From Flavimaricola sp. (GTDB lineage: Bacteria > Pseudomonadota > Alphaproteobacteria > Rhodobacterales > Rhodobacteraceae): a DNA stretch of 54,181 nt. The notes under the pieces were generated by a model that saw nothing but the letters and a program-made list of their open reading frames with translations, did no database searches and had not been told where the DNA came from. The DNA is taken from assembly GCA_029255105.1 (NCBI GenBank), contig JAQWWH010000080.1, positions 1-54,181 of the forward strand, given 5' to 3'. Shown one piece after another: positions 41,899 to 50,806 of the stretch (within the stretch, counting starts at the first letter, position 1; each line of letters opens with the position of its first letter). The translations under genes and the position numbers were made by a program.

Positions 41899-43148
41899 CT
41901 CAGGGCGCGCCCCTTGACGATTGCATCGGCCCCGAAGCGCGCGCGGATCTTGTCAGTGGCCCGTTCCGCCTCGGCCCGTTTGCCTGCGCCGGGATCCAGA
42001 AGATCGCCCTCCCTGTCCGCCTCGGCGGCGTCGGTCAGGTCGCTGATCCCGACCCCAAGCAGGCGGTAGGAACCGGCGTCCCCCACCTGATCGAACAGAT
42101 CACGGGCGGTCCGGTAGATGGTATCGGCGACCTGGGTGGGATGCCGCAGACTTAGTCTTTTCGAGATCAGCGTGTGATTTGACCGCTTGAGCTTGAGCGT
42201 GACGACCCGCCCCGCCTTGTCCTGCGCCTTGGCCCGCGACGATACCTTTTCCGCCATACGCCAGATATGACCGTCAAGGATGTCTGGATCGGCGGTATCG
42301 ACCCCGAAGGTGGTCTCGTTCGACAGTGCCTTGACTGGGGTATGCGACGACACCCGGCGGGCATCCTCGCCCCGGGCCAGATGCCAGAGCCGTTCTCCCA
42401 TGCCGCCAAAACGGGCGTTAAGGTCCTCCCGCTCCCACCGCATGAGGTCGCCAAAGCTGCGGATGCCCGCCTTGTCGAGGCTTTCTTGCGCCGACGGTCC
42501 GATGCCCCAGATCATGCGGACCGGTCGGGGCCGCAGAAAGTCGAGGGTCTCGGCGACCCCGATCACCGAGAATCCCCGCGGTTTGTCGAGGTCGGAGGCG
42601 ACCTTTGCCAGGAACTTGTTGTGGCTCAACCCGATTGAGCCGGTGAGGCCCAGCTCGTCCTTCATCCGCTGGGTCAGGCGCGCCAGCATGACGGCAGGCG
42701 GCGCGCCATGCAGCCGCTCGGTGCCCGACAGGTCCATGAACGCCTCGTCCAGGCTGAGGGGTTCGACGACGGGTGTCAGCTCGTCCATCATTGCCCGGAT
42801 CGCCTTGGAGGCGGCGACATAGGCGTCAAACCTTGGCCTGACCACCACCGCGTCGGGGCACAGCTTGAGGGCCTGAAACATCGGCATCGCGGATTTCACA
42901 CCCTTGATCCGGGCGAGGTAGCAGGCGGTCGACACGACCCCCCGCTGCCCGCCGCCCACGATCACCGGCTTGTCCGCAAGCTCGGGGTTGTCGCGCTTTT
43001 CCACGCTGGCAAAAAAGGCGTCACAGTCCATATGCGCGATGGTCAGGGAAAAGAGTTCCGGATGTCGCGCCACGCGCGGTCGTCCACAGGCCGGGCATCG
43101 GCCCAGGCCGTCAAATGAGGTCAGACAGTCGCGGCAGAGGGCTGGCAT
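41895..43148 (-). CDS. dinB: DNA polymerase IV with N-terminal zinc ribbon
   Basis: A 417-residue Y-family translesion polymerase. The catalytic blocks are HMDCDAFFASVEKRDNPEL (about 39-57), SLDEAFMDLSG and SIGLSHNKFLAKVASDLDKP, followed by the helix-hairpin-helix thumb region and the little finger. Ahead of this lies a C5xxC8...C18xxC21 element (LCRDC and RCPACGRP), an apparent zinc ribbon absent from E. coli DinB. The ATG at 43148 includes it, and later starts would leave the polymerase domain intact but drop the ribbon. No convincing LexA site was seen upstream. Confidence 0.95.
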   Translation of the reverse strand: MPALCRDCLTSFDGLGRCPACGRPRVARHPELFSLTIAHMDCDAFFASVEKRDNPELADKPVIVGGGQRGVVSTACYLARIKGVKSAMPMFQALKLCPDAVVVRPRFDAYVAASKAIRAMMDELTPVVEPLSLDEAFMDLSGTERLHGAPPAVMLARLTQRMKDELGLTGSIGLSHNKFLAKVASDLDKPRGFSVIGVAETLDFLRPRPVRMIWGIGPSAQESLDKAGIRSFGDLMRWEREDLNARFGGMGERLWHLARGEDARRVSSHTPVKALSNETTFGVDTADPDILDGHIWRMAEKVSSRAKAQDKAGRVVTLKLKRSNHTLISKRLSLRHPTQVADTIYRTARDLFDQVGDAGSYRLLGVGISDLTDAAEADREGDLLDPGAGKRAEAERATDKIRARFGADAIVKGRALR

Positions 43149-43256
43149 GATAGGTCAGTGTAGGCTGGTTCCGGGCGTCTTGGAATGGTGAATTCCCTTT
43201 GGCGCAAACCCGGGACGGGTGTATGCCCTTTGCCAAAGCCAACAGGAGGCGGCGTC

Positions 43257-44408
43257 ATGCACACGTCAGTTCTGGTCGGGACCACCAAGGGGACGTTTGT
43301 CCTGGACGGCGCAGGCAGTCGCGACCGCTTTGCGGTCCGTGGGCCATTCTGCGATGGCTGGCCGATCAACCACGTCGCCTCTGACCCTGTGACCGGCATG
43401 CTTTGGGCAGCCGGAGGGGGCGATTGGCATGGCGCAGGCGTCTGGCGGTCGTCGGACAATGGAGTGACATGGACGCTTGCCAGGCTCACCACGGGCATGA
43501 TGGACGATTGGGCGGCCAGCGACCCCGAGGTTGCCAAGCAGATGGGCTGGACCTTGTCACCGGCGCCCTTTGAAAAGGACTTCACCCAGGTCTGGTCCCT
43601 GTGCTTTGCACATGGTGTTCTTTATGCCGGGACCAAACCCGCGATGCTCTTGGCCAGCCGCGACGGGGGCGTAAGCTGGGACAAGGTCGAAGGGCTGACC
43701 GATCACCCGTCGCGCCCCGATTGGCATGGCGGGGCTGCCGGCCTTGTCTTGCATTCCATCGTTCCGGACCCTTCGGACCCACAAAAGATCTGGGTCGCGA
43801 TTTCCGCGGCTGGCGTCTTTGCGACCGAGGATGGCGGTGTCACCTGGGATCGCCGCAATCGCCTGTCCAATACCGACCATGTCCACCATCATCACCCCGC
43901 CGCGCCCAAGGGCGGTGAAACCGGTCATTGCGTCCACAACCTGGTCCGTGCCCCCGGCGAAGGCGGCGACACCCTTTATCAGCAAAACCATCACGGTGTG
44001 TTTCGAAGCCATGACGGTGGCCGCAGTTGGGACGACATGACCGAGGGCCTGCCCTCGACTTTCGGGTTCCCCATCGCTGTCCACCCGCGCGACCCGGCCC
44101 GGATCTGGACCATTCCGCTCAATGGCGATGTTGAGGGGCGGTATCCCCCCGACGCGTCTGCCGCCGTCTGGACCTCTGCTGATGGAGGCGGCACCTGGGA
44201 CAAACAGCAGGATGGGCTGCCGGTCGAGAATTGCTTTTTCACCGTTTTGCGTCAGGGCATGGCCACCGACACCGAACAGCCTGTTGGGGTATATTTCGGC
44301 ACCAACACCGGTTCCGTCTTTGTCAGCCCGGACGAAGGGGCCACCTGGAACGAGGTCGCCCGGCATCTGCCGACGGTCCTGTGTGTGGAAACCGTCGCCA
44401 GTGGATGA
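43257..44408 (+). CDS. Asp-box (BNR) repeat beta-propeller protein
   Basis: A 383-residue protein with six Asp-box motifs of the S/T-x-D-x-G-x-T/S-W type: SSDNGVTW, SRDGGVSW, TEDGGVTW, SHDGGRSW, SADGGGTW and SPDEGATW. These predict a beta-propeller like that of sialidases or the Vps10 group. No signal peptide is seen, so it should be cytoplasmic, unusual for sialidase-like propellers. The ATG at 43257 has a perfect AGGAGG seven bases upstream, suggesting strong translation. No sialidase Arg triad was confirmed. It overlaps the Nudix gene by eight bases. Confidence 0.85.
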   Translation: MHTSVLVGTTKGTFVLDGAGSRDRFAVRGPFCDGWPINHVASDPVTGMLWAAGGGDWHGAGVWRSSDNGVTWTLARLTTGMMDDWAASDPEVAKQMGWTLSPAPFEKDFTQVWSLCFAHGVLYAGTKPAMLLASRDGGVSWDKVEGLTDHPSRPDWHGGAAGLVLHSIVPDPSDPQKIWVAISAAGVFATEDGGVTWDRRNRLSNTDHVHHHHPAAPKGGETGHCVHNLVRAPGEGGDTLYQQNHHGVFRSHDGGRSWDDMTEGLPSTFGFPIAVHPRDPARIWTIPLNGDVEGRYPPDASAAVWTSADGGGTWDKQQDGLPVENCFFTVLRQGMATDTEQPVGVYFGTNTGSVFVSPDEGATWNEVARHLPTVLCVETVASG

Positions 44409-44835
44409 GCCGTTCGATGGCGCCAAGGCCGCCGTCTTTATCGGTGAGCACCTGTTGGTCATCCTGCGCGACGACAAGCCCGATATCCCGTTCCCGGCCA
44501 ACTGGGATTTCCCCGGCGGGGGGCGTGAGCCGGGTGAGACGGGGTTTCAGACCCTCGCGCGTGAAATGCACGAAGAAGTCGGGCTCGACGCTCACGCGGC
44601 CCAATGCCTTTGGGCGCGACGTCTGCCCCGGCAGGAAGGGTCAGAGGCCTTCACCTGGTTCTATATCCTGCGCTTTGCGGCCGGGACCGAGGGGGACATT
44701 CGCTTTGGCGATGAGGGCCAGGGATGGACCTTGATGCATCCAGATGACTTTGTAGCCGTGCCGGATGCGGTTCCTTCACTGGTGGTCAAACTTCGGCTCT
44801 GGCTTCACGAATCGGGCGGGGGGCTGCAGGCTTGA
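44401..44835 (+). CDS. Nudix hydrolase
   Basis: A 144-residue Nudix protein. The box GGGREPGETGFQTLAREM followed by HEEVGL (about residues 38-61) fits GX5EX7REUXEEXGU, so it should cleave a nucleoside diphosphate linked to another moiety in a Mg-dependent way. The substrate is not predictable. The GTG at 44401 gives MDEPFDGAKAAVFIG and lies inside the end of the upstream gene; no ATG is available ahead of the domain. Three bases separate its stop from the next gene. Confidence 0.88.
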   Translation: MDEPFDGAKAAVFIGEHLLVILRDDKPDIPFPANWDFPGGGREPGETGFQTLAREMHEEVGLDAHAAQCLWARRLPRQEGSEAFTWFYILRFAAGTEGDIRFGDEGQGWTLMHPDDFVAVPDAVPSLVVKLRLWLHESGGGLQA

Positions 44836-44838
44836 TCC

Positions 44839-45144
44839 ATGACCGATGATCCAAGAACAGTGTGTCGCACGCCCACCGCTGGCAAGTCCGGCGTGACGCG
44901 CATTCCAACCTGGAAGTTTGATCTTCTGCGGGGCCACATTCTGGATATCGTCAAGGACGCCGGGCCGGATGGCTATCCGATGGCCAGCCTCAAGGCTGCG
45001 CTGGCCGATCGGTTGACCGAGGATGAGGCCGCGCGTCTGGGTAAGCTGGGGTGGCACATGATGGCGGTAAAGCTGGAAATGGAAGTGGCGGGGGACATTG
45101 CCCGGATGCCAAAGATCACGCCCCAACGCATCGTTCTGGTCTGA
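44839..45144 (+). CDS. Small conserved protein, DUF6958-like
   Basis: A 101-residue cytoplasmic protein. The layout (a PRTVCRTPTAGKSGVTRIP lead, KFDLLRGHILDIVKDAGPDG, then LGKLGWHMMAVKLEMEVAGD) resembles the DUF6958 family of small helical, possibly winged-helix, proteins; this assignment is from memory of the pattern and is moderate. It begins three bases after the Nudix gene, so the three genes from 43257 form a likely operon. No enzymatic motif is seen. Confidence 0.7.
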   Translation: MTDDPRTVCRTPTAGKSGVTRIPTWKFDLLRGHILDIVKDAGPDGYPMASLKAALADRLTEDEAARLGKLGWHMMAVKLEMEVAGDIARMPKITPQRIVLV

Positions 45145-45228
45145 CGGCATCGGCGTTTGGGCCTTTTGCGCTAGGTTTCAGCGAAACCTTCGCATATCTT
45201 GCGGCCAAACCTCCCAAGGATACCTGTT

Positions 45229-46122
45229 ATGGATTTTGAAACGCTGTTGGTTGAACTCGTCGGGGGCAATATCGTCCTTATCCTTCTTGCCGTCTTTATC
45301 ATCGTCACGATTTCGCTTGGCGTGCGCATCGTGCCCCAGTCTGAAAAGCATGTGGTCGAACGGTTTGGTCGTCTTCGGGCGGTGCTTGGGCCGGGGATAA
45401 ATCTGATCGTGCCGTTTCTGGACCGGATCGCCCACAAGATTTCGATTCTGGAACGCCAGCTGCCATCTATGACGCAGGACGCGATCACCTCTGACAACGT
45501 CCTCGTCGCGGTCGAGACCAGCGTGTTCTACCGGATCATCGAGCCGGAAAAGACCGTCTACCGGATCCGCGACGTCGATGCCGCCATCTCGACCACGGTC
45601 GCCGGGATCGTCCGGTCCGAGATTGGTCGCATGGAGCTGGATCAGGTGCAGGCCAACCGTTCAAGCCTGATTGATGCCGTCCGCGAGCAGGTCGCGAGCC
45701 AGGTTGATGATTGGGGGATCGAGGTGACGCGGGCCGAAATCCTTGACGTGAACCTTGACCAGCAGACCCGCAACGCCATGTTGCAGCAGCTGAACGCCGA
45801 ACGCGCCCGCCGCGCTCAGGTGACAGAGGCCGAAGGACGCAAGCGTGCCGTGGAACTGCAGGCCGACGCCGACCTTTATGCAGCCGAGCAAGAGGCGAAG
45901 GCCCGCCGCGTCCTTGCGGATGCCGAGGCTTATGCGACTCAGGTCGTCGCTGTGGCTATCGCTGAAAACGGTCTGGCAGCGGCGCAGTATCAGGTCGCGC
46001 TCAAGCAGGTGGATGCGCTGAACAAGCTTGGGGCTGGGCAGGGCAACCAGACGATCATTGTCCCCGCCAACGCGCTTGAGGCCTTTGGCGATGCGTTCAA
46101 TATGCTGAAGGGCCGGGGCTGA
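45229..46122 (+). CDS. qmcA: SPFH/stomatin-type membrane protein (QmcA)
   Basis: A 297-residue SPFH/Band 7 protein with one N-terminal membrane segment (IVLILLAVFIIVTISLGV, about 14-31). The SPFH domain (RIVPQSEKHVVERFGRLRAV, QAITSDNV-type block, AISTTVAGIVRSEIGRMELDQ) and a C-terminal Glu/Ala-rich coiled coil (AERARRAQVTEAEGRKRAVE) are complete. Such proteins form membrane microdomain cages with NfeD partners and regulate proteases such as FtsH. The ATG at 45229 has AAGGA upstream. It shares one base with the next start (TGATG), so it is coupled to nfeD. Confidence 0.93.
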   Translation: MDFETLLVELVGGNIVLILLAVFIIVTISLGVRIVPQSEKHVVERFGRLRAVLGPGINLIVPFLDRIAHKISILERQLPSMTQDAITSDNVLVAVETSVFYRIIEPEKTVYRIRDVDAAISTTVAGIVRSEIGRMELDQVQANRSSLIDAVREQVASQVDDWGIEVTRAEILDVNLDQQTRNAMLQQLNAERARRAQVTEAEGRKRAVELQADADLYAAEQEAKARRVLADAEAYATQVVAVAIAENGLAAAQYQVALKQVDALNKLGAGQGNQTIIVPANALEAFGDAFNMLKGRG

Positions 46123-46403
46123 TGATCAGCGCACTCTGGGCAACATGGTGGGCGTGGATGGCCTTCGCGCTGGTGCTGGGCATTCTTGAGATGCTGCTTC
46201 CGGCGTTCATTTTCCTCGGATTTGCCCTTGGCGCCTTTGCCATGGCGATCCTGCTGGCGCTGGGCCTTTTCAGCATTAGCTGGGGCTGGACGCTGGTCCT
46301 CTTCGCTTCGTTTTCCCTGCTGGCCTATATAGGGCTGCGGCTTTTGGTCGGGCTGCGGCCCGGGCAGGTCAAGGTCTGGACCAAGGACATCAACGACGAC
46401 TAG
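46122..46403 (+). CDS. NfeD-family membrane protein
   Basis: A 93-residue short NfeD-type protein with three hydrophobic segments (MAFALVLGILEMLLPAFIFL, LGAFAMAILLALGLF, WTLVLFASFSLLAYIGLRLL) and a short soluble tail; the OB-fold found in longer NfeD proteins appears reduced. It is coupled to the SPFH gene by a TGATG junction. The pair is a standard bacterial membrane-quality unit. Confidence 0.87.
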   Translation: MISALWATWWAWMAFALVLGILEMLLPAFIFLGFALGAFAMAILLALGLFSISWGWTLVLFASFSLLAYIGLRLLVGLRPGQVKVWTKDINDD

Positions 46404-46466
46404 TCCTTTGGCCCGCCGGGCCAAAAGCGTCTCCCATCAGTTGTGCCCGGATCAGGCGTGCCCGGA

Positions 46467-47198
46467 TCAGGTGTTTGGGCGCTGGGCCTGCGGGGCGTTC
46501 ATCTCCGCCAGAATATCCATCGCCGCCGCCTTAGGATCGCTGGCTTGCCAGACAGGACGGCCAACAACAACGTGGTCGGCCCCCGCTGCAATGGCCTGTG
46601 CCGGTGTCATGATCCGCTTCTGATCGCCCGCATCGCTGCCCACCGGGCGGACGCCTGGGGTGACGATCAGTTTGCCTTCAGCCTCGGGCAGGGCCCGGAC
46701 AAGGGCGGCCTCGTGGGGGGAACAGATGATCCCGTCGGCGCCATTGGTCAGCGCAAGGGCTGCGCGTTCCTGAACCAGATCTGTCAGGCTTCCGGGTTTG
46801 TAGAGGGCGAGGTCCAGATCCGCCCGGTCAAGCGATGTCAGGATGGTAACGGCAAGGATCTTCATATCCGATCCGCCAGCCCCGTCGCGGGCGGCCCGGA
46901 CGACATTCGGATCGCCATGAACCGTCAGGAAGTCGAGGTCGAATTGGGCCAGCCCCCTGACCGCCGCCGCGACCGTCGCCCCGATGTCAAAAAGCTTCAT
47001 GTCGAGGAAGATCCGCTTGCCAAGATCGCCCTTCAGCTCATTGGCAAGGGCAAGGCCGCCGCCAGTCAGCATACCCAGCCCGATCTTGTAAAAGCTGACC
47101 GCATCGCCCAGCTGCTCGGCCAGTTTCAGGCCAGAGTAGGCATCGGGCAGGTCAATCGCCACGATCAGGCGGTCGTCGGAACCTTTGGTCTCAAGCAT
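46467..47198 (-). CDS. pyrF: Orotidine 5'-phosphate decarboxylase
   Basis: A 243-residue OMP decarboxylase, the last step of UMP synthesis. The catalytic FLDMKLFDIGATV (about 64-76) holds the Lys and Asp residues, with FYKIGLGM and VTPGVRPVG as phosphate-site blocks. The ATG at 47198 has GGAGG six bases upstream; another ATG four codons earlier lies on the ribosome binding site itself. The long frame upstream is antisense to the clpB leader and is rejected. It is divergent from clpB. Confidence 0.96.
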   Translation of the reverse strand: MLETKGSDDRLIVAIDLPDAYSGLKLAEQLGDAVSFYKIGLGMLTGGGLALANELKGDLGKRIFLDMKLFDIGATVAAAVRGLAQFDLDFLTVHGDPNVVRAARDGAGGSDMKILAVTILTSLDRADLDLALYKPGSLTDLVQERAALALTNGADGIICSPHEAALVRALPEAEGKLIVTPGVRPVGSDAGDQKRIMTPAQAIAAGADHVVVGRPVWQASDPKAAAMDILAEMNAPQAQRPNT

Positions 47199-47340
47199 CG
47201 GGGCCTCCATTTGCTGGGCGATCGCTATACGACGGGGGCAGGGGCGGCAAGTGTCCGGGGGCAGCCATGGTGTAGGCCGCGCCTTGGTCCGGCCCTGTCG
47301 GGGCCATTTGCGGGACTGTGTGAAAATTCGCACGCACGCT

Positions 47341-47373
47341 CTTGTGACCAGACCGATCCGGACCCATTTATAC
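47341..47373 (+). promoter_or_regulatory. RpoH-like heat-shock promoter of clpB
   Basis: CTTGTG (47341-47346) and CCCATTTA (47363-47370) are 16 bases apart, close to the sigma-32 pattern CTTGAA...CCCAT-T. They lie about 80 bases upstream of the clpB start, in the region divergent to pyrF. Confidence 0.55.
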
Positions 47374-47448
47374 CCTGAGGCCCAGTGGGGGACGCGCCGC
47401 AAAAGCGGGCGTCCGGACGACCGGGTGCTTGCAGAAAAGGAGACGACC

Positions 47449-50064
47449 ATGAACTTAGAAAAGTTCACAGAGCGGTCGCGCGGTTTCATTCAGGCCGCCC
47501 AGACGATCGCAATGCGCGAAAGCCACCAGAGGCTGGCCCCCGAACACCTTCTCAAGGCACTAATGGACGATGATCAGGGCCTTGCGGCCAATCTGATCAA
47601 CGCCGCTGGCGCCGACGCCAAAGCCGTGCGCGATGCCGTCGAACTGGCCGTGGGCAAACAACCCAAGGTGACTGGCGACGCAGGCCAGGTCTATCTGGAC
47701 AGCGCGACAGGCAAGGTTCTGGACGAGGCTGAAAAGCTGTCGACCAAGGCCGGGGACAGTTTTGTCCCGGTTGAGCGGGTGCTGATGGCCCTCGCCATGG
47801 TCAAATCCAAGGCCAAGGATGCGTTGGACGCAGGCAAGGTGACCGCCCAGGGCCTTAACAGCGCGATCAACGAAGTCCGCAAAGGCCGCACCGCCGACAG
47901 CGCGACGGCGGAAGAGGGGTACGACGCCCTCAAGAAATACGCCCGCGACCTTACCGAGGCCGCAGAGCAAGGCAAGATTGACCCGATCATCGGCCGCGAC
48001 GAGGAAATCCGTCGTGCCATGCAGGTCCTGTCGCGCCGGACCAAGAACAACCCGGTCCTGATCGGAGAACCCGGTGTCGGCAAGACCGCCATCGCCGAGG
48101 GCCTCGCTCTGCGCATCATCGACGGTGACGTGCCGGAGAGCCTGCGCAACAAGAAGCTGATGGCACTGGACATGGGCGCCCTGATTGCAGGGGCGAAGTA
48201 CCGGGGCGAGTTTGAAGAACGGCTCAAGGCTGTTCTGAACGAGATCACAGCAGCGGCAGGCGAGATCATCCTTTTCATCGACGAGATGCATACCCTTGTG
48301 GGGGCAGGCAAGGCCGATGGGGCGATGGACGCCGCCAACCTGATCAAACCCGCGCTGGCGCGGGGCGAATTGCACTGCGTTGGGGCCACCACCCTGGATG
48401 AATACCGCAAGTACGTGGAAAAAGACGCAGCCCTGGCCCGCCGGTTCCAGCCGATCATGGTTGAGGAACCGACGGTCGAGGACACGATCTCGATCCTGCG
48501 GGGCATCAAGGAAAAGTACGAGCTGCACCACGGCGTCCGCATCAGCGACAGCGCCCTTGTCAGCGCGGCCACCCTGTCACACCGCTACATCACGGACCGC
48601 TTCCTGCCGGACAAGGCCATCGACCTGATGGACGAGGCCGCCAGCCGTTTGCGGATGGAAGTGGACAGCAAGCCCGAAGAGTTGGACGCCCTCGACCGCC
48701 AGCTTTTGCAGATGCAGATCGAGGCGGAAGCCTTGAAGAAAGAGTACGACCAGGCCTCCAAGGACCGCCTCGACAAGATCGAGAAAGAGATTGGCGACCT
48801 GCAGGAAAAGGCCGATGCCATGACGGCCAAGTGGCAGGCCGAGCGGGACCGCCTCGAAGGCGGGCGGAATCTCAAGGAGCAGCTGGACAAGGCGCGCGCC
48901 GAACTGGATATCGCCAAGCGTGAAGGCAACCTCGCCAAAGCGGGGGAGCTGTCCTACGGGGTTATCCCGGGGCTGGAGCGTCAGTTGGCAGATGCCGAGG
49001 CTGTGGGCGATGCCCTGCTGGTGGAAGAGGCCGTGCGCCCCGAGCAGATCGCCGAAGTGGTCGAGCGTTGGACTGGTATTCCCACCAGCCGGATGCTGGA
49101 AGGCGAGCGGGACAAGCTGTTGCGCATGGAAGAAGGCCTGCACAAGCGGGTCATCGGCCAGAACACGGCTGTCCGGGCTGTCGCCAATGCGGTGCGCCGT
49201 GCGCGGGCCGGTCTGAACGACGAGGGGCGGCCCTTGGGCTCTTTCCTCTTCCTTGGCCCGACCGGTGTCGGCAAGACAGAGCTGACCAAGGCCTTGGCCG
49301 AATACCTCTTTGATGATGACGGCGCGATGGTGCGTATCGACATGTCGGAGTTCATGGAAAAGCACGCGGTGTCGCGGCTGATCGGCGCGCCTCCAGGCTA
49401 TGTCGGCTATGACGAAGGCGGCGTACTGACCGAGGCCGTGCGACGCAGGCCGTATCAGGTGATCCTGTTCGATGAGGTTGAAAAGGCCCATCCGGATGTC
49501 TTCAACGTTCTGCTGCAGGTGCTGGATGATGGGGTGCTGACGGACGGGCAGGGCCGGACGGTCGACTTTAAACAGACCCTGATCGTGCTGACCTCCAACC
49601 TTGGGGCGCAGGCACTGAGCCAGCTGCCTGAAGGGGCGGATGCATCGGTGGCCAAACGCGATGTGATGGATGCGGTCCGGGCCCACTTCCGGCCTGAATT
49701 CCTGAACCGTCTGGACGAGACTATCATCTTCGACCGGCTGGCCCGGGCGGATATGACCGGCATCGTTACCATCCAGATAGCATCTCTCGAAAAGCGGCTG
49801 GCGGGGCGCAACATCAAGCTTGATCTTGATCAGGGTGCGCTGACGTGGCTGGCGGATGAGGGGTATGACCCAGTTTTCGGGGCTCGTCCGCTCAAGCGGG
49901 TTATCCAGCGGGCCTTGCAGGACCAGTTGGCGGAGATGATCCTGGCGGGCGACGTCATTGACGGCGACACTGTCCCGGTCACTGCCGGCGCCGATGGGCT
50001 GATCGTCGGGGATCGGGTGTCGGGGTCACAGCGGCCCCGGCCAAACGACGCAGTGGTCCACTGA
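47449..50064 (+). CDS. clpB: Protein disaggregase ClpB
   Basis: An 871-residue Hsp100 disaggregase that works with DnaK. The N domain (about 1-145) is followed by NBD1 with Walker [28 protein letters not shown] and a coiled-coil middle domain (about 400-525, Glu/Lys rich), then NBD2 with [35 protein letters not shown] and the C-terminal helical domain. The presence of the middle domain separates it from ClpA/ClpC. The ATG at 47449 has AAAGGAGA upstream. A heat-shock-like promoter lies in front, and a GGTGGGTCC hairpin follows the stop. Confidence 0.98.
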   Translation: MNLEKFTERSRGFIQAAQTIAMRESHQRLAPEHLLKALMDDDQGLAANLINAAGADAKAVRDAVELAVGKQPKVTGDAGQVYLDSATGKVLDEAEKLSTKAGDSFVPVERVLMALAMVKSKAKDALDAGKVTAQGLNSAINEVRKGRTADSATAEEGYDALKKYARDLTEAAEQGKIDPIIGRDEEIRRAMQVLSRRTKNNPVLIGEPGVGKTAIAEGLALRIIDGDVPESLRNKKLMALDMGALIAGAKYRGEFEERLKAVLNEITAAAGEIILFIDEMHTLVGAGKADGAMDAANLIKPALARGELHCVGATTLDEYRKYVEKDAALARRFQPIMVEEPTVEDTISILRGIKEKYELHHGVRISDSALVSAATLSHRYITDRFLPDKAIDLMDEAASRLRMEVDSKPEELDALDRQLLQMQIEAEALKKEYDQASKDRLDKIEKEIGDLQEKADAMTAKWQAERDRLEGGRNLKEQLDKARAELDIAKREGNLAKAGELSYGVIPGLERQLADAEAVGDALLVEEAVRPEQIAEVVERWTGIPTSRMLEGERDKLLRMEEGLHKRVIGQNTAVRAVANAVRRARAGLNDEGRPLGSFLFLGPTGVGKTELTKALAEYLFDDDGAMVRIDMSEFMEKHAVSRLIGAPPGYVGYDEGGVLTEAVRRRPYQVILFDEVEKAHPDVFNVLLQVLDDGVLTDGQGRTVDFKQTLIVLTSNLGAQALSQLPEGADASVAKRDVMDAVRAHFRPEFLNRLDETIIFDRLARADMTGIVTIQIASLEKRLAGRNIKLDLDQGALTWLADEGYDPVFGARPLKRVIQRALQDQLAEMILAGDVIDGDTVPVTAGADGLIVGDRVSGSQRPRPNDAVVH

Positions 50065-50070
50065 CAAAGC

Positions 50071-50097
50071 AGGGTGGGTCCGGATCGGACCCACCCT
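50071..50097. repeat. Imperfect palindrome (GGTGGGT repeat family, copy 3) after clpB
   Basis: AGGGTGGGTCCG-GAT-CGGACCCACCCT, 12-base perfect arms with a 3-base loop, seven bases after the clpB stop. It is a strong hairpin without a T-run. The core matches copies 1 and 2 but the outer TAAG ends are absent. Confidence 0.75.
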
Positions 50098-50133
50098 ACT
50101 CCAGTGAGGATTTTCGGAGGATTGCCTCAAAAC

Positions 50134-50173
50134 GTAAGGTGGGTCATGATCCACCTGACCAGGTCGACCTTAC
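50134..50173. repeat. Degenerate palindrome (GGTGGGT repeat family, copy 4)
   Basis: GTAAGGTGGGTCATGATCCACC starts as copy 2 does and then diverges; the outer ACCTTAC end reappears at 50167-50173 after an insertion of about ten bases containing GACCAGGTC. The TAA stop of the fasciclin gene (50170-50172, minus strand) is inside it. Confidence 0.65.
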
Positions 50174-50646
50174 ATCGCCGGCAGGATCACCTTGTCGATG
50201 ACGTGGATGACGCCATTCGACGCTTCGATGTCGGCGCTGATGACGTTGGCATCATTCACCATCACACCACCCTCGGTCATGATCGTCACGTCGGCACCAT
50301 TCACGGTTGCGGCCATCATGCCATTGGTCAGGTCGGTCGACATCACTTTGCCAGCGATGACATGGTAGGTGAGGATCGCGGCCAGCGCTTCGGGGTCGGC
50401 CAGCAGGGCTTCGACAGTGCCTTCGGGAAGGGCTGCGAAAGCCTCATCGGTGGGCGCGAACACGGTGAACGGGCCTTCGCCCTTCAGGGTGTCGACCAGA
50501 CCGGCGGCCTGAACAGCGGCGACCAGAGTGGTAAAGGAACCGGCGTCGATTGCGGTGTCGACGATGTCCTTTGAGTGACCGGCAGCAAAGGCCCCGGTTG
50601 CGAGTGTCGAGGCGGTTGCAAGTGCTACAAATGTTCTGCGAAGCAT
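50170..50646 (-). CDS. Exported fasciclin (FAS1) domain protein
   Basis: A 158-residue exported protein: a signal peptide ([20 protein letters not shown]) and one FAS1 domain with [17 protein letters not shown] (about 60-76) and [17 protein letters not shown] (about 93-109), ending [17 protein letters not shown]1 proteins mediate adhesion or act as periplasmic factors in bacteria. A fasciclin gene belongs to the R. sphaeroides RpoE regulon. A candidate RpoE-type promoter lies upstream. It is divergent from msrPQ. Confidence 0.92.
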   Translation of the reverse strand: MLRRTFVALATASTLATGAFAAGHSKDIVDTAIDAGSFTTLVAAVQAAGLVDTLKGEGPFTVFAPTDEAFAALPEGTVEALLADPEALAAILTYHVIAGKVMSTDLTNGMMAATVNGADVTIMTEGGVMVNDANVISADIEASNGVIHVIDKVILPAM

Positions 50647-50696
50647 GGTGTCGTCTCCAAGTTTCTAAACTCAATGCCGTTGTGGCATCGTGAAGT

Positions 50697-50724
50697 GAAA
50701 CGGCCCCCGGAGTGCATTGGATCT
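50697..50724 (-). promoter_or_regulatory. Candidate RpoE-type promoter of the fasciclin gene
   Basis: On the minus strand AGATCC (50719-50724) is followed after 16 bases by CGTTTC (50697-50702). Spacing and the GATCC/CGT cores match the two promoters at rpoE, but one base of the -35 and three of the -10 differ. Confidence 0.4.
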
Positions 50725-50806
50725 TTATCGAATTTTCGTGAAGTGTCATTGACAGTTGCCCCAACGCGGCTAAGCCCGCGGCAAGTTCCGTTTCAAGTCA
50801 CGCTTT

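Noticed and set aside
43149-43256. LexA (SOS) box upstream of dinB
   Set aside because: The alphaproteobacterial pattern GTTC-N7-GTTC is not met; the closest is GTTC-N7-CTTG.
44122-44400. Upstream extension of the Nudix frame inside the propeller gene
   Set aside because: Ser/Pro/Arg-rich shadow translation; the Nudix domain begins right after the GTG at 44401.
48577-49686. Minus-strand open frame of 369 codons inside clpB
   Set aside because: Antisense to a highly conserved gene, no family match.
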